Shown here: one piece after another, positions 54,658 to 63,094 of the stretch
Numbering within the stretch: the first letter of the stretch is position 1
Layout: every line of letters begins with the position of its first letter
Source of the DNA: Bradyrhizobium sp. 170
GTDB lineage: Bacteria; Pseudomonadota; Alphaproteobacteria; Rhizobiales; Xanthobacteraceae
Direction: 5' to 3'
Assembly (NCBI RefSeq): GCF_023101085.1
Contig: NZ_CP064703.1
Location: 6,572,001 to 6,636,000, forward strand
DNA length: 64,000 bases
Translations under genes and position numbers: made by a program
Notes under the pieces: model-generated
The model's database searches: none
What the model was told of the DNA's origin: nothing
What the model saw: only the letters and a program-made list of their open reading frames with translations

Positions 54658-54675
54658 TCCTTAAGGCCTTAAGGA
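54658..54675. repeat. 18-bp perfect palindrome
   Basis: TCCTTAAGGCCTTAAGGA reads the same on both strands and contains two TTAA half-sites. It lies 20 bases from the CtrA-type box, so it may be a regulator site; it could also fold in RNA. Confidence 0.6.
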
Positions 54676-54694
54676 ACAAAGCTGTTAACGATGA

Positions 54695-54709
54695 TTAACA
54701 ATGTCTTAA
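54695..54709 (+). promoter_or_regulatory. CtrA-type box upstream of the giant scaffold gene
   Basis: TTAA (54695-54698), seven bases, TTAA (54706-54709) is an exact consensus match, 176 bases upstream of the start. Another TTAA-N6-TTAA overlaps it on the left. Confidence 0.6.
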
Positions 54710-54885
54710 TCGCGGCCATTTCATTCGTATCGCTCAACCAATAGGATGTTTGCGGATGTAGCGGACAAGCTGCCGGCGGGCACGCTTGCGGTCCGCTGGG
54801 GGTTATGAATCCGGCTTCGAGCTTGCGGGGGCATTTTTTGCAAGAACGGCCGGATGCGTAATAGTTAAGAGGGCTCAGACTGAAC

Positions 54886-57800
54886 ATGGCGAACAATCCC
54901 AAGAAGGTCAAAGATCCCACTGAAGTCGCGCTCTCCGCCATTCAGGAAGCGCTCAACATCAGCGATACGACCGTCGACAGCAGCCGAAATTCGCTCGGCG
55001 GCGAACTCCCGCCGCCTTCCATGCCCGCCGCGCCCGCCTATTCCGAAACGCCGTTCGACACGCGCGGAAGCGCGGAGCGACAGGTGTTCGATCCGATCGA
55101 AGAGCCGCGCAGCCCCCGCCGTGCCGCCAATGACGATCGCGAAACCATCGGACAGATCCTGCAGGCGATCCAGAAGAACCAACCTGCCCGCAGCGTCTAC
55201 ACGCTTGCCTCCGTGTTTGGCGGCGTCTGGGTGATCGGTTGCGGCCTGCTGACCGTGAGCTTCCTGCCCGCGCTGCAGGCGGCGATCGGACAGAGCGGCG
55301 GCGTGCTGGTGCTCGCCGGCCTTGCCGCGTTGTTCTTTGCGCCGGTGCTGTTGTTCTATTTCCTCGCCAGCCTCGCCTGGCGTGGCCAGGAAATGCGGAT
55401 GATCGCGCAATCGATGGCGCAGGTCGCGATCCGCTTCTCCGAGCCCGAGGGAGCCGCCGCCGATTCGATGGTGACCGTCGGGCAAGCGATTCGACGCGAA
55501 GTCGCCGCGATGGGCGACGGCGTCGAGCGCGCGATCGCGCGCGCCGGCGAACTGGAAACACTCGTCGCCAATGAAGTCGCAGCCCTCGAGCGCGCCTATT
55601 CCGACAACGAGGTGCGGATCCGCGCGCTGCTGCAGGACATCGCCCATCAGCGCGACAACCTGGTCGGCCAGGCCGAGCAGGTTCGCAGCGCCATTTCCGG
55701 CGTTCAGATCGACCTGCGCCACGACATCGCGCTGATCTCGGACGCGATCGCCTCGCGTGTCGACGAGGTCGCCAAAAGCATCACCGGCGCGCTGGAAGAG
55801 CGCGGCCAGCACATCACGAGCGCGCTCAGCCATGCCGGCGACAACATGATCCTCGCGCTCGGCGAGCGCGGCGGCGACCTGCTCGACCGCCTGGAAGAAG
55901 CCAGCGCCGAGACCACGCGCGCCGTGCTCGACGCCTCCGAGCGGCTGACCACCAGCCTCAACTTCAAGACCGGCCACGTCCACGACGAGTTCGTCGATCT
56001 CGCCGATCGCGTCCACGAGATGCTGAACGAACGTATCGACCGCATCACCGGCGAATTCGAGCAGCGTTCCTCGACCATCGTCGACGGCATCTCCGACCGC
56101 ACCGAGCAGGTCCACGACTCCCTGAAGAATTCCTCCGACTCCCTGCTGCTCGAACTCGAACTGCGCTCAGGCGATCTCGTCAGCAAGATCGACGATGCCG
56201 GCAACCGCCTCGCGAGCCGCATCCTCACCTCCGGCGACAAGGCCAGCGACGCGCTCGACGTGACCGTGAACACGCTGGTCGCCAAGGTGATCAGCCAGAC
56301 CGAAAACGCGCACGACAGCCTCGCACTGCAGATGAGCGCCTATGACGAACTGGTGAAGAACCAGGGCAGCGAACTTGCTGAAAAATTCGCCCGCGACAGC
56401 GGCACGCTCGGCGCGCTGATCACGCGCCACATCTCCGAGTTCGATCGCACCGTCAAAACCTTCGGCGGCGAGATCGTCGAGCGCATGGGCGCGCGGACCC
56501 AGGAGATCAGCGACAGCCTGAAGAATTACGTCGACACTTTCGACACTCGCCTGGTTGCGAACAGCGGCGAGATCACCGCCTCCCTCGATCAGCGCCTGCT
56601 GCAGTTCGAAACCACGCTCGGCACCCGCGTCAGCAACCTCGATACGTCGCTCGAAAACAAACTCAAATGGTTCGATGAGACCGTCGACGGCCGTCTGCAA
56701 TCACTGGAGACGACGTTCGACACCCGCGCCAAGTCTGTCACCGAGACCATCGACAACCGCCTCAGCACCCTGACGGGCTCGCTGACCGACGGCGCGGCGC
56801 AGGCGATCCAGTCGATTGACCAGCGGCTTACCCTCCTCACCTCTTCGCTGACCGAGGGCACCGCGCAGGCGATTGCAGCGGTCGACCATCGTATTGCCAA
56901 CGTCACCGAAACCCTCGACGGCCGCAGCGCCTATCTGACCGACACCATCCAGGCGCGGTTCCAGGAAATTCATCAGGGCATTGAGACGCGAGTTGGCGAC
57001 ATCGCCAGTGGACTCGAGACGCGGGTCGGCGGCATCGCCAGCGGCATCGAGACCCGGGTCGGTGACCTCGCCAGTGGCATGGAGACGCGGGTCGGCGCCA
57101 TCGCCGGCGACATCGACACCCGCGTGGCGCAATTCGAGGATCTGCTCGGTTCGCGCATCGAGGCCGTGGCCGGCCGGATCGAAAGCAGCGGCCGCCAGGC
57201 CAGCGAAGACCTGATGTCGCGCGCCGAAATGCTGTCCTCCGGCATCAAGTCGCATGTCGAGGACGCCGAGCGTTCGCTGACAAATCTCGTCGTCAACACC
57301 GCAGAGACCATCCAGACCGGCGCGCGCACCGCGCAGCAGGCGCTGCTGACGGTTTCCTCCGATGTCGGCGCACAACTCAAACTGACCTCGGCCGAGGTCG
57401 AAGCCGCCCTCACCGCCGTCGGCACCGGCGCGGCCACTTCGATCCTCACCAGCGCCCAGGATGCCCAGACCACGCTGGTGTCGGCCTCCTCCGAGGCAGC
57501 TTCGCAGATCAAGTCTCTCGCCGCCGACGTCGAGCGCACGCTCTCGGCCGCAGGCGACGCCACGGCCGCCTCCGTCCTGTCAGGGGCGCGCGAGGCGCAG
57601 ACCACGCTGGTGACCGCATCCGCGGACGCGGCAAGCCACGTCAAGTCGCTCGCCGCCGACGTCGAGCGTTCGCTGTCGATCGCAGGAACGGCGACCGCCG
57701 AGGCCGTCACCGCCGGCGCACGCGAAGCCCAGAGCACGCTGGTCGCTGCGTCTACGGAAGCCGCCACTCAGGTCAAGTCGCTCGCAGCCGACGTTCAGCG

Positions 57801-60225
57801 TTCGCTCTCGATCGCCGGAACGACGACCGCCGAGGCGATCACGGCGGGCGCCCGCGAGGCCCAGAGCACCCTCATGAATGCGTCTGCCGAAGCATCGAGC
57901 CAGGTCAAGTCGCTCGCCGCCGACGTGGAGCGTTCGCTCTCGATGGCCGGCAATGCCACCGCCGAGTCGATCACGACGGGCGCGCGCGAAGCGCAGAACA
58001 CGCTGATCACGGCGTCGACCGAAGCCGCCAACCACGTCAAGTCGCTGGCGATCGATGTCGAACGCACGCTGACCGCGGTCGGCGCCGATACCGCCGCCTC
58101 CATCCTTGGCACCGCGCGCGAAGCCCAGAGCTCGTTTTCCGCGACCTCCGCCGACGCCGCGAACCAGATCAAGGCGATCGCCGCCGATATGGAGCGTTCG
58201 CTCGGCGTCGTCACCGCCAGCACCACCGACACCATCCAGACATCAGCGCAGAACGCGCAGAGCGCGCTGGTCGCCGCAACGAACGAAGTCAGCACCAAGG
58301 TCAAATCGACCTCCGCCGATATCGAGCGTTCGGTGCTCGCCGCGAGCAGCAATTTCGGCTCGACGATGACCGGCAAGACCGACGAAATCGTCACCTACGT
58401 TCAGCAGCAGACCGACCGTCTGGCGCAGATCGTCGACAGCCGCCGCGGTTCGCTGGTCGAGGCGCTCTCCACCAGGACCACGCAACTGACGACCGACATC
58501 GACCGCGTCACCGCCGACGCGTTGAAATCGATCGAGAGCCGCGGCCAGGCCTTCTCGCAATCGATGTCGACCCACGGTTCGGAAGTCGCGCGCACGATCA
58601 CGTCCGCAGGCGACCTCGCCACCGGCGCGGTGGCCAAGTCGCTGAAGGACCTCGAGCAGTCCTCGCGTTCGGCCATCGACCAGTCGCGTCAGGTTTCGAT
58701 CGCCGCCGTCACCGAAATGCAGGAGACCAGCAAGATCCTGCGCACCGACACGGTGGCGCTGTTCGAACGGCTGCGTGAAGGCAACATCCTGCTGCAGGAA
58801 GTGCTGACCGGCGCCCACGACAATCTCAACTCGCTGGAGCGCGCGCTGGTGACCCGCGTGGCCGACTTCGTGTCCGCCATGAACGACGTCACCGCCCGCA
58901 ATGGCATCGCCACGCAGACCCTGGAAGACCAGCTCACCGTCTTCAACAGCAAGACCACGAAGGCGTTGGAGGATCTCGGCGCGCTGTCGAGCGAGTTCGA
59001 GAAGCACGGCAAGGAGCTGGTCGACGCAGCCGGCGTGGTCGAACAGGCCAACCGTACCACCTCGACCTCGGTCGCCGACCGCAAGTCGCAGCTTGAATCG
59101 CTGGTGACCACCATCGACCTGCGCACCACCGACCTCGACCAGCGGCTGTCGCGTTTCACCGGTCTGCTCGACGAATCGCTCGCCGCGGCCGAAGAGCGCG
59201 CCCGCGATATCGCGCGCGTGGTCGCGGAAACCGCGGGCGCCGGATCGGCTGCGATCAGCCGCCAGTTCGAAGCGGTGCGCACCGCGGCCGAAAACGAGCG
59301 GCAGCAGACCCTCAATGCGATGAACGACCTGTACCAGCAGAGCAACCATGAGACGGATGCGATGTTCAAGGAGTCGACCGAGAAGTTCGGTGCGATGGTG
59401 CAGTCCATGAAGCAGATGGCGGCCGAGATGCATAACGAGCTCGAGGCAACCCGCAACGAGCTGCGCCGCGGCGTGCTCGAGATGCCGCAGGAGGCCGCCG
59501 ACAACACCGCGCAGATGCGCAAGGTGATCGTCGACCAGATCGAGGCGCTCGCCGAGCTCAACCGGATCGTCGCCCATCATGGCCGCGGCCTCGACGTCGT
59601 GACCTCCGGTCGTGCCAGCGTGCAGCGCCAGGAAGAGCCCGTCGCGATGGCAGCCGCCTCCGGCGGCCGCAACGAGGTGCGCATGCGCGACGCCGGCAGC
59701 GCATCGACGCTGCCGCCGCCGGATCTGGGTATGCCCGCCGCGCGCCGCGCCGAAGCCCCGCCGGTCTCGCCGGCAAGCCAGGATGCTGGACGCGGCGACG
59801 GATGGCTGTCCGACCTGCTCCACCGCACCGATAACGCCGGCGGTGGCGGACGCGAAGCGCCGCGTGGCCGCCCGCCGCAGACCCCCGCCAATCCGCTGGA
59901 GTCGCTGTCGCTCGACATCGGCCGGCTGATGGATCGCAACCTCGCCTCCGAAATGTGGGACCGCTACCAGCGCGGCGAGAGCAAGGCGTTCACCAAACGG
60001 CTCTACACGCCGGCCGGCCAGAAGGCGTTCGACGAAGTCGCGCGCAAATACCGCGCCGACCGCGGCTTCAAGCAGACGGTCGACCGCTATATCGCCGAGT
60101 TCGAACGGCTCCTCGACGAAGTCGCGCGCGAGGATCGCGGACCGCAGGCGCTGCGCGGCCACCTCACCTCGGAAACGGGGCTGGTCTACACCCTGCTCGC
60201 GCACGCGGCGGGGCGGCTAGGGTAA
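54886..60225 (+). CDS. 1779-aa two-TM coiled-coil protein, TipN-like polar scaffold candidate
   Basis: Two TM helices (residues about 104-128 and 138-165) follow a Pro-containing cytosolic N-terminus. About 1450 residues of helical repeat come next. Residues 698-752 contain five 11-residue repeats of the type GIETRVGDIAS. Residues 813-1164 contain eight 44-residue units of the type AREAQSTLVxAS...VKSLAADVERSLS. Such 11-mer periodicity gives long coiled coils, and annotators often label these kinesin-like or apolipoprotein-like. A Pro/Gly-rich linker and a compact C-terminal domain (about 1675-1779) with MWDRYQRGE, FTKRLYTPAGQKAFDEVARKY and LTSETGLVYTLLAHAAGRLG end the protein. The layout recalls TipN; homology is not established. 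Confidence 0.85.
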   Translation: MANNPKKVKDPTEVALSAIQEALNISDTTVDSSRNSLGGELPPPSMPAAPAYSETPFDTRGSAERQVFDPIEEPRSPRRAANDDRETIGQILQAIQKNQPARSVYTLASVFGGVWVIGCGLLTVSFLPALQAAIGQSGGVLVLAGLAALFFAPVLLFYFLASLAWRGQEMRMIAQSMAQVAIRFSEPEGAAADSMVTVGQAIRREVAAMGDGVERAIARAGELETLVANEVAALERAYSDNEVRIRALLQDIAHQRDNLVGQAEQVRSAISGVQIDLRHDIALISDAIASRVDEVAKSITGALEERGQHITSALSHAGDNMILALGERGGDLLDRLEEASAETTRAVLDASERLTTSLNFKTGHVHDEFVDLADRVHEMLNERIDRITGEFEQRSSTIVDGISDRTEQVHDSLKNSSDSLLLELELRSGDLVSKIDDAGNRLASRILTSGDKASDALDVTVNTLVAKVISQTENAHDSLALQMSAYDELVKNQGSELAEKFARDSGTLGALITRHISEFDRTVKTFGGEIVERMGARTQEISDSLKNYVDTFDTRLVANSGEITASLDQRLLQFETTLGTRVSNLDTSLENKLKWFDETVDGRLQSLETTFDTRAKSVTETIDNRLSTLTGSLTDGAAQAIQSIDQRLTLLTSSLTEGTAQAIAAVDHRIANVTETLDGRSAYLTDTIQARFQEIHQGIETRVGDIASGLETRVGGIASGIETRVGDLASGMETRVGAIAGDIDTRVAQFEDLLGSRIEAVAGRIESSGRQASEDLMSRAEMLSSGIKSHVEDAERSLTNLVVNTAETIQTGARTAQQALLTVSSDVGAQLKLTSAEVEAALTAVGTGAATSILTSAQDAQTTLVSASSEAASQIKSLAADVERTLSAAGDATAASVLSGAREAQTTLVTASADAASHVKSLAADVERSLSIAGTATAEAVTAGAREAQSTLVAASTEAATQVKSLAADVQRSLSIAGTTTAEAITAGAREAQSTLMNASAEASSQVKSLAADVERSLSMAGNATAESITTGAREAQNTLITASTEAANHVKSLAIDVERTLTAVGADTAASILGTAREAQSSFSATSADAANQIKAIAADMERSLGVVTASTTDTIQTSAQNAQSALVAATNEVSTKVKSTSADIERSVLAASSNFGSTMTGKTDEIVTYVQQQTDRLAQIVDSRRGSLVEALSTRTTQLTTDIDRVTADALKSIESRGQAFSQSMSTHGSEVARTITSAGDLATGAVAKSLKDLEQSSRSAIDQSRQVSIAAVTEMQETSKILRTDTVALFERLREGNILLQEVLTGAHDNLNSLERALVTRVADFVSAMNDVTARNGIATQTLEDQLTVFNSKTTKALEDLGALSSEFEKHGKELVDAAGVVEQANRTTSTSVADRKSQLESLVTTIDLRTTDLDQRLSRFTGLLDESLAAAEERARDIARVVAETAGAGSAAISRQFEAVRTAAENERQQTLNAMNDLYQQSNHETDAMFKESTEKFGAMVQSMKQMAAEMHNELEATRNELRRGVLEMPQEAADNTAQMRKVIVDQIEALAELNRIVAHHGRGLDVVTSGRASVQRQEEPVAMAAASGGRNEVRMRDAGSASTLPPPDLGMPAARRAEAPPVSPASQDAGRGDGWLSDLLHRTDNAGGGGREAPRGRPPQTPANPLESLSLDIGRLMDRNLASEMWDRYQRGESKAFTKRLYTPAGQKAFDEVARKYRADRGFKQTVDRYIAEFERLLDEVAREDRGPQALRGHLTSETGLVYTLLAHAAGRLG
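56977..57141 (+). repeat. 33-bp in-frame tandem repeats
   Basis: Five consecutive 33-base units encode 11-residue motifs (GIETRVGDIAS, GLETRVGGIAS, GIETRVGDLAS, GMETRVGAIAG, DIDTRVAQFED) inside the scaffold protein. Confidence 0.85.
57322..58377 (+). repeat. 132-bp in-frame tandem repeats
   Basis: Eight units of exactly 132 bases start at 57322, 57454, 57586, 57718, 57850, 57982, 58114 and 58246. The central five share GC(N)CGCGA(A/G)GC(N)CAG at the same phase. Outer units are more diverged, as expected for a tandem array growing from the middle. Confidence 0.9.
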
Positions 60226-60230
60226 ACGGC

Positions 60231-60250
60231 GAATAGCGAATGGCGAATGG
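60231..60250 (+). repeat. Short GCGAAT(A/G)G direct repeats
   Basis: Three near-identical GCGAATAG/GCGAATGG units follow the scaffold stop codon, marking the beginning of the repeat-rich accessory strip. Confidence 0.6.
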
Positions 60251-60298
60251 AAACGGCGGCCTCCGTTTTGTTTTGCAGACGAGCCAATTCGTTGGGAC

Positions 60299-60378
60299 CG
60301 TCATTGCGAGCGAAGCGAAGCAATCCATTCTTCCTTTACGTGGCGACATGGATTGCTTCGCTTCGCTCGCAAATGACG
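60299..60378. repeat. REP palindrome
   Basis: Two about 30-base arms (CGTCATTGCGAGCGAAGCGA... and its complement) flank a 19-base spacer and differ by a single extra A. Palindromes of this exact type are abundant in Bradyrhizobium. The strong hairpin may also terminate the scaffold transcript. Confidence 0.85.
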
Positions 60379-60455
60379 GCGCTCAATTTCAGATACGTGT
60401 TCGCGATCCCGCGGCTCGATGCCCGGGTTGTGCTGGGAACGTTTCGCCCCGATCA

Positions 60456-60850
60456 GAGGGCGCAGGGAACGCCGGGTGCTTGCTGCACCCGCGGTCTCGC
60501 GTGCGAAGTGTAAAAAGAAAAGTGCACACGAGCATACAGGTACAGACGGAGCATCCCGACGTTCCCTGCGCAATGGCCTTACGGCTTATGCCGTGCTCTC
60601 CCCGGCGACGAATTCGTCTTGTCACCGTCGCCAGCGAATTAACGGTTTATCGAAATCCCGGTTGGGCTTCGCAAACCTCCGCCGACTTGACACCAGCAAC
60701 GGGTGCCAGGACCACACGGTTTTGCCGTACGCGACTGCATCAGTCGTCTGCGCGCTGTGATCGCTCACGGAAGACCCGCCCTGCGATCAGGATTGCGCGC
60801 CCGACGCTGCCGCGTCCACCGCAACCTGCCCCAACGTTCGTGACGATGGC
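60456..60850 (+). repeat. Roughly 400-bp interspersed repeat, copy 2
   Basis: This segment aligns with the reverse complement of 17711-18122 over its whole length. Open frames here (for example one ending SARCDRSRKTRPAIRIARPT) are by-products of the repeat rather than genes. Within 60226-61098 I see no real coding region. Confidence 0.8.
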
Positions 60851-61098
60851 CAACGCCCCTCTTCCCGGGACAGGATGGCGGGATTTCTAGAACTGATTTG
60901 GGGTCGCGCCAAAGCGGATTATTTTCGCGAGCGGGACTGGACTGGGCAAATCACCTTGAAGTCGTTGCGAAAAATCGCGAGGACGCGCACGCCGGTTTTT
61001 GCCCGTCGGGCTGCGCTCAGGCGGCCTCGCAGACCTGCGAAACCCGCAACTAGCGGTCGATCCAATTTCTGGATATAGCTGGAAACCGGGCGCACTCG

Positions 61099-61467
61099 AT
61101 GGATAATACCGCACAGAAGAGAGCGCTCCGGAATTATCGGACCCAGCTGGTCAAGCGCGGCATGGCTCGATTTGAGGTTCTCGGCCTTGATGCCGACCGC
61201 GACCTGATCCGGTCGCTGGCAAAGCGGCTTGCGGAAGACGATCCCGAAGCCGCGCGGATTCGGAAGGCTGTCAGCCGGACCCTCGCGGGCGAACCGCCGA
61301 GGAAGGGCGGCATCCTCGCCGCGTTGCGCCGCTCGCCGCTGGTCGGGGCCGATCTCGATCTCGCCCGATCGCGTGAAACCGGACGCAAGATCGACTTGCG
61401 ACGCGCTATCTCCTCGACACCAACATCATCAGCAATGTCACGAGGCCCAGTCCATCCGCGACGCTGA
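61099..61467 (+). CDS. Antitoxin-like protein with read-through tail
   Basis: The first about 100 residues resemble the antitoxin paired with PIN toxins in rhizobia: NTAQKRALRNYRTQLVKRGMARFEVLGLDADRDL, LAKRLAEDDPEAARIRKAV and GGILAALRRSPLVGADLDL. At GRKIDL the family normally stops, overlapping the toxin start. Here the sequence reads CTTGCGACGCGC where a TGTGACGCGC-type junction is expected, so the stop is lost and 22 unrelated residues are added. Whether it is functional is uncertain. Confidence 0.65.
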   Translation: MDNTAQKRALRNYRTQLVKRGMARFEVLGLDADRDLIRSLAKRLAEDDPEAARIRKAVSRTLAGEPPRKGGILAALRRSPLVGADLDLARSRETGRKIDLRRAISSTPTSSAMSRGPVHPRR

Positions 61468-61538
61468 TGGCGTGGATGGCGAAACAGGTTGACACCGACT
61501 TGTTCATTTCCGTCCGCATAACTGCGTCGTGGTTATAG
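61398..61538 (+). pseudogene. Truncated VapC (PIN-domain) toxin remnant
   Basis: In the frame following the antitoxin the sequence encodes TRYLLDTNIISNVTRP, then ATLMAWMAKQVDTDLFISV, the N-terminus of a VapC RNase with its first catalytic Asp. The start codon position is GCG instead of GTG/ATG, and a TAG stops the frame after about 46 codons. The rest of the PIN domain is absent. Confidence 0.7.
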
Positions 61539-61637
61539 GGAAGCCCATCATGGCAGACGTAATTCTCGCGAGTGAACAATTTCCAGTTGCGACGCACTTC
61601 TTTGATGAGGCGCTGTAGCGACAATCAGAGTGCACAC

Positions 61638-61663
61638 CCCGGATGTTGCTTCGCTCATCCGGG
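61638..61663. repeat. Small REP palindrome
   Basis: Arms CCCGGATG and CATCCGGG flank a 10-base loop containing GCTTCGC. It is another common rhizobial intergenic palindrome type. Confidence 0.6.
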
Positions 61664-61685
61664 ATACGCTTGCTGCGTGCGCCCC

Positions 61686-61709
61686 CTATTGCCGCCTCTG
61701 TCCGCTCGG
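61686..61709 (-). repeat. Copy of the mlaD 3' end
   Basis: These 24 bases match 63095-63118, the end of the mlaD-like gene, at 22 positions. The minus strand still encodes PSGQRRQ-stop, compared with PSGQKRQ-stop in the gene. Confidence 0.7.
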
Positions 61710-61719
61710 GCCACACTTG

Positions 61720-62427
61720 CTAATATCGGAGACCAAGCGATTGAATCGAGTTTGGAACGGACAGGTTTCCGGTAGCCAAATATCGAGACAAATTTCCAGC
61801 TGCGTCGGCATTGAGCATCTCGACACGAGAACTTGACTCGCCACATCCGAAGGGAAGAAAAACAGACTTGGCCGAGCTATCTAACCCGGTAAATAGGGAT
61901 GATGGGTCTATTTCGTTGCGGGTCACAAGTGTCCATTCGGAGCCCGCGATTTTGTATAATTGTTGCTGCACCGAAGAGCTAACATCGACGGCGCAGCCCG
62001 CGCTATTCGGGATTGCAGCAGTTTTGGTACTTATAAATCCCTTGTAGGTAATGAGTGCAGGAGATCCATCCGGCAGGTTGATCTTTTCTATTCTATAGTT
62101 GATCGCGAAGCCTTTTGGAGTTTGGCGACTCAAGACGCGCAAAGTCACCTTCGATTGACACGGCTCATCTGTGGACTCAAAATAAGATCCCTTGTCGAAG
62201 GGCCTTGCAGCGAGTACTTCGCCCGACTTGCACGAATATTCCTTCGTAAGAGCGCCGTTCTCGTCTGTATCACCGAGCACGGCTGGCGACGGGCCGGATT
62301 TGTAGACGACCCGGCTCCGAATGCCCTTATTGCTTTCGTTTAGAACCGTGACAGTCAACGTATCCGCAAAGCTGGGGGTTAAGCCGCACGTCATTCCAAA
62401 AATAATCATCGCGAGATGTTTAGTCAT
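61720..62427 (-). CDS. Secreted hypothetical protein of the two-gene cassette
   Basis: The 235-aa product has a signal peptide (residues about 1-21, ending SFAD). The mature part starts like a carboxypeptidase-regulatory or Ig-type beta domain (TLTVTVLNESNKGIRSRVVYKSG). It contains several Cys (KEYSCKSGEV, DEPCQSK, AGCAVDV, FGCGESS) that could pair. Base composition is clearly less GC-rich than neighbours, suggesting transfer. Its start overlaps the previous gene by 8 bases. No family recognised. Confidence 0.7.
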   Translation of the reverse strand: MTKHLAMIIFGMTCGLTPSFADTLTVTVLNESNKGIRSRVVYKSGPSPAVLGDTDENGALTKEYSCKSGEVLAARPFDKGSYFESTDEPCQSKVTLRVLSRQTPKGFAINYRIEKINLPDGSPALITYKGFISTKTAAIPNSAGCAVDVSSSVQQQLYKIAGSEWTLVTRNEIDPSSLFTGLDSSAKSVFLPFGCGESSSRVEMLNADAAGNLSRYLATGNLSVPNSIQSLGLRY

Positions 62428-62977
62428 AGCGAACCACCGGTTTTCTTCTCGCCGCGATAACCCATATTACTAGCAATGCAACAATCCAGAAAATGGCCAA
62501 AGCGGCCAGAATCTGAATGTGATATTCGACGATAATAGTTTCGATACTTGGCTTGATGGCGTAAACGGTCTGGTCCGGCGATGACAGTCGCAAGCTCGGC
62601 TCTTTAGAGCCAGTATAGTCAGCCGATATTTCTATCTGCCACCCGGGTTGGAATTCTGGGAACGTGAAGGCGAAAGTCCGGCCCGCGACCTGATATGGCT
62701 GGTCCCCTTCTGAGGCTGGCTGAACCGGTATAACAGCGCCTGTCGTGATAACGCCATCTGATGGAGCGGTCAGGATCAATTGCAACTGCTTGAAGGTTTT
62801 ATCACGCGTTATGTTCTTGAAGGTAAGATATATGGTTTGACTGTCTTTGGTGGCGATCCGTTGAACGCTGTATTTTACTATAGGGGTGCTCAGCAACCGA
62901 TCAGCCAGATGCGTCGCGGCCCAAGTCAGGCCAGCCACCACAATCGTCACAATGTAGGGAGCCTTGTCGCTGAGCAT
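62420..62977 (-). CDS. Membrane hypothetical protein of the two-gene cassette
   Basis: The 185-aa product has TM helices near both ends (residues about 8-24 and 150-174). Between them lies a beta-rich domain (about 32-135: YSVQRIATKDSQTIYLTFKN, LQLILTAPSDGV, WQIEISADYTGS). The topology places that domain on one side of the membrane, most likely periplasmic. It is translated just before the secreted partner, with overlapping ends. Base composition is also low in GC. No family recognised. Confidence 0.7.
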   Translation of the reverse strand: MLSDKAPYIVTIVVAGLTWAATHLADRLLSTPIVKYSVQRIATKDSQTIYLTFKNITRDKTFKQLQLILTAPSDGVITTGAVIPVQPASEGDQPYQVAGRTFAFTFPEFQPGWQIEISADYTGSKEPSLRLSSPDQTVYAIKPSIETIIVEYHIQILAALAIFWIVALLVIWVIAARRKPVVRYD

Positions 62978-63094
62978 TTTTGCTTTCCGTGCCGCTTCCT
63001 ATGGAACGTTCGAAATCCCAGACCATTTTGGTCTCCGGCACCTTGCCATCCTTGTTTAGGTATATTCTTCGTTCAGCGCGATGCCGCCCCACCC

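Larger units (their letters stand above)
54495..54885. promoter_or_regulatory. Promoter region of the giant scaffold gene
   Basis: This 391-base gap holds no gene. It contains the 18-bp palindrome and the CtrA-type box listed separately, plus a further TTAACGATGATTAAC at 54685-54699. AGAGGGCTCAGACTGAAC precedes the ATG at 54886. Confidence 0.55.

Noticed and set aside
58243..60204. 653-codon minus-strand frame opposite the scaffold gene
   Set aside because: It is an antisense shadow of a repeat-rich coding region. Its apparent periodicity mirrors the sense-strand repeats.
60240..60890. Open frames of 60-216 codons after the scaffold gene
   Set aside because: They are composed of a REP palindrome and the interspersed repeat. 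The translated strings are the kind of recurrent false protein found wherever this repeat occurs.
60875..61078. 67-codon frame starting MAGFLELIWGRAKADYFRERDW
   Set aside because: There is no ribosome-binding site and the C-terminus is low-complexity and arginine-rich. It probably belongs to the same repeat tail.
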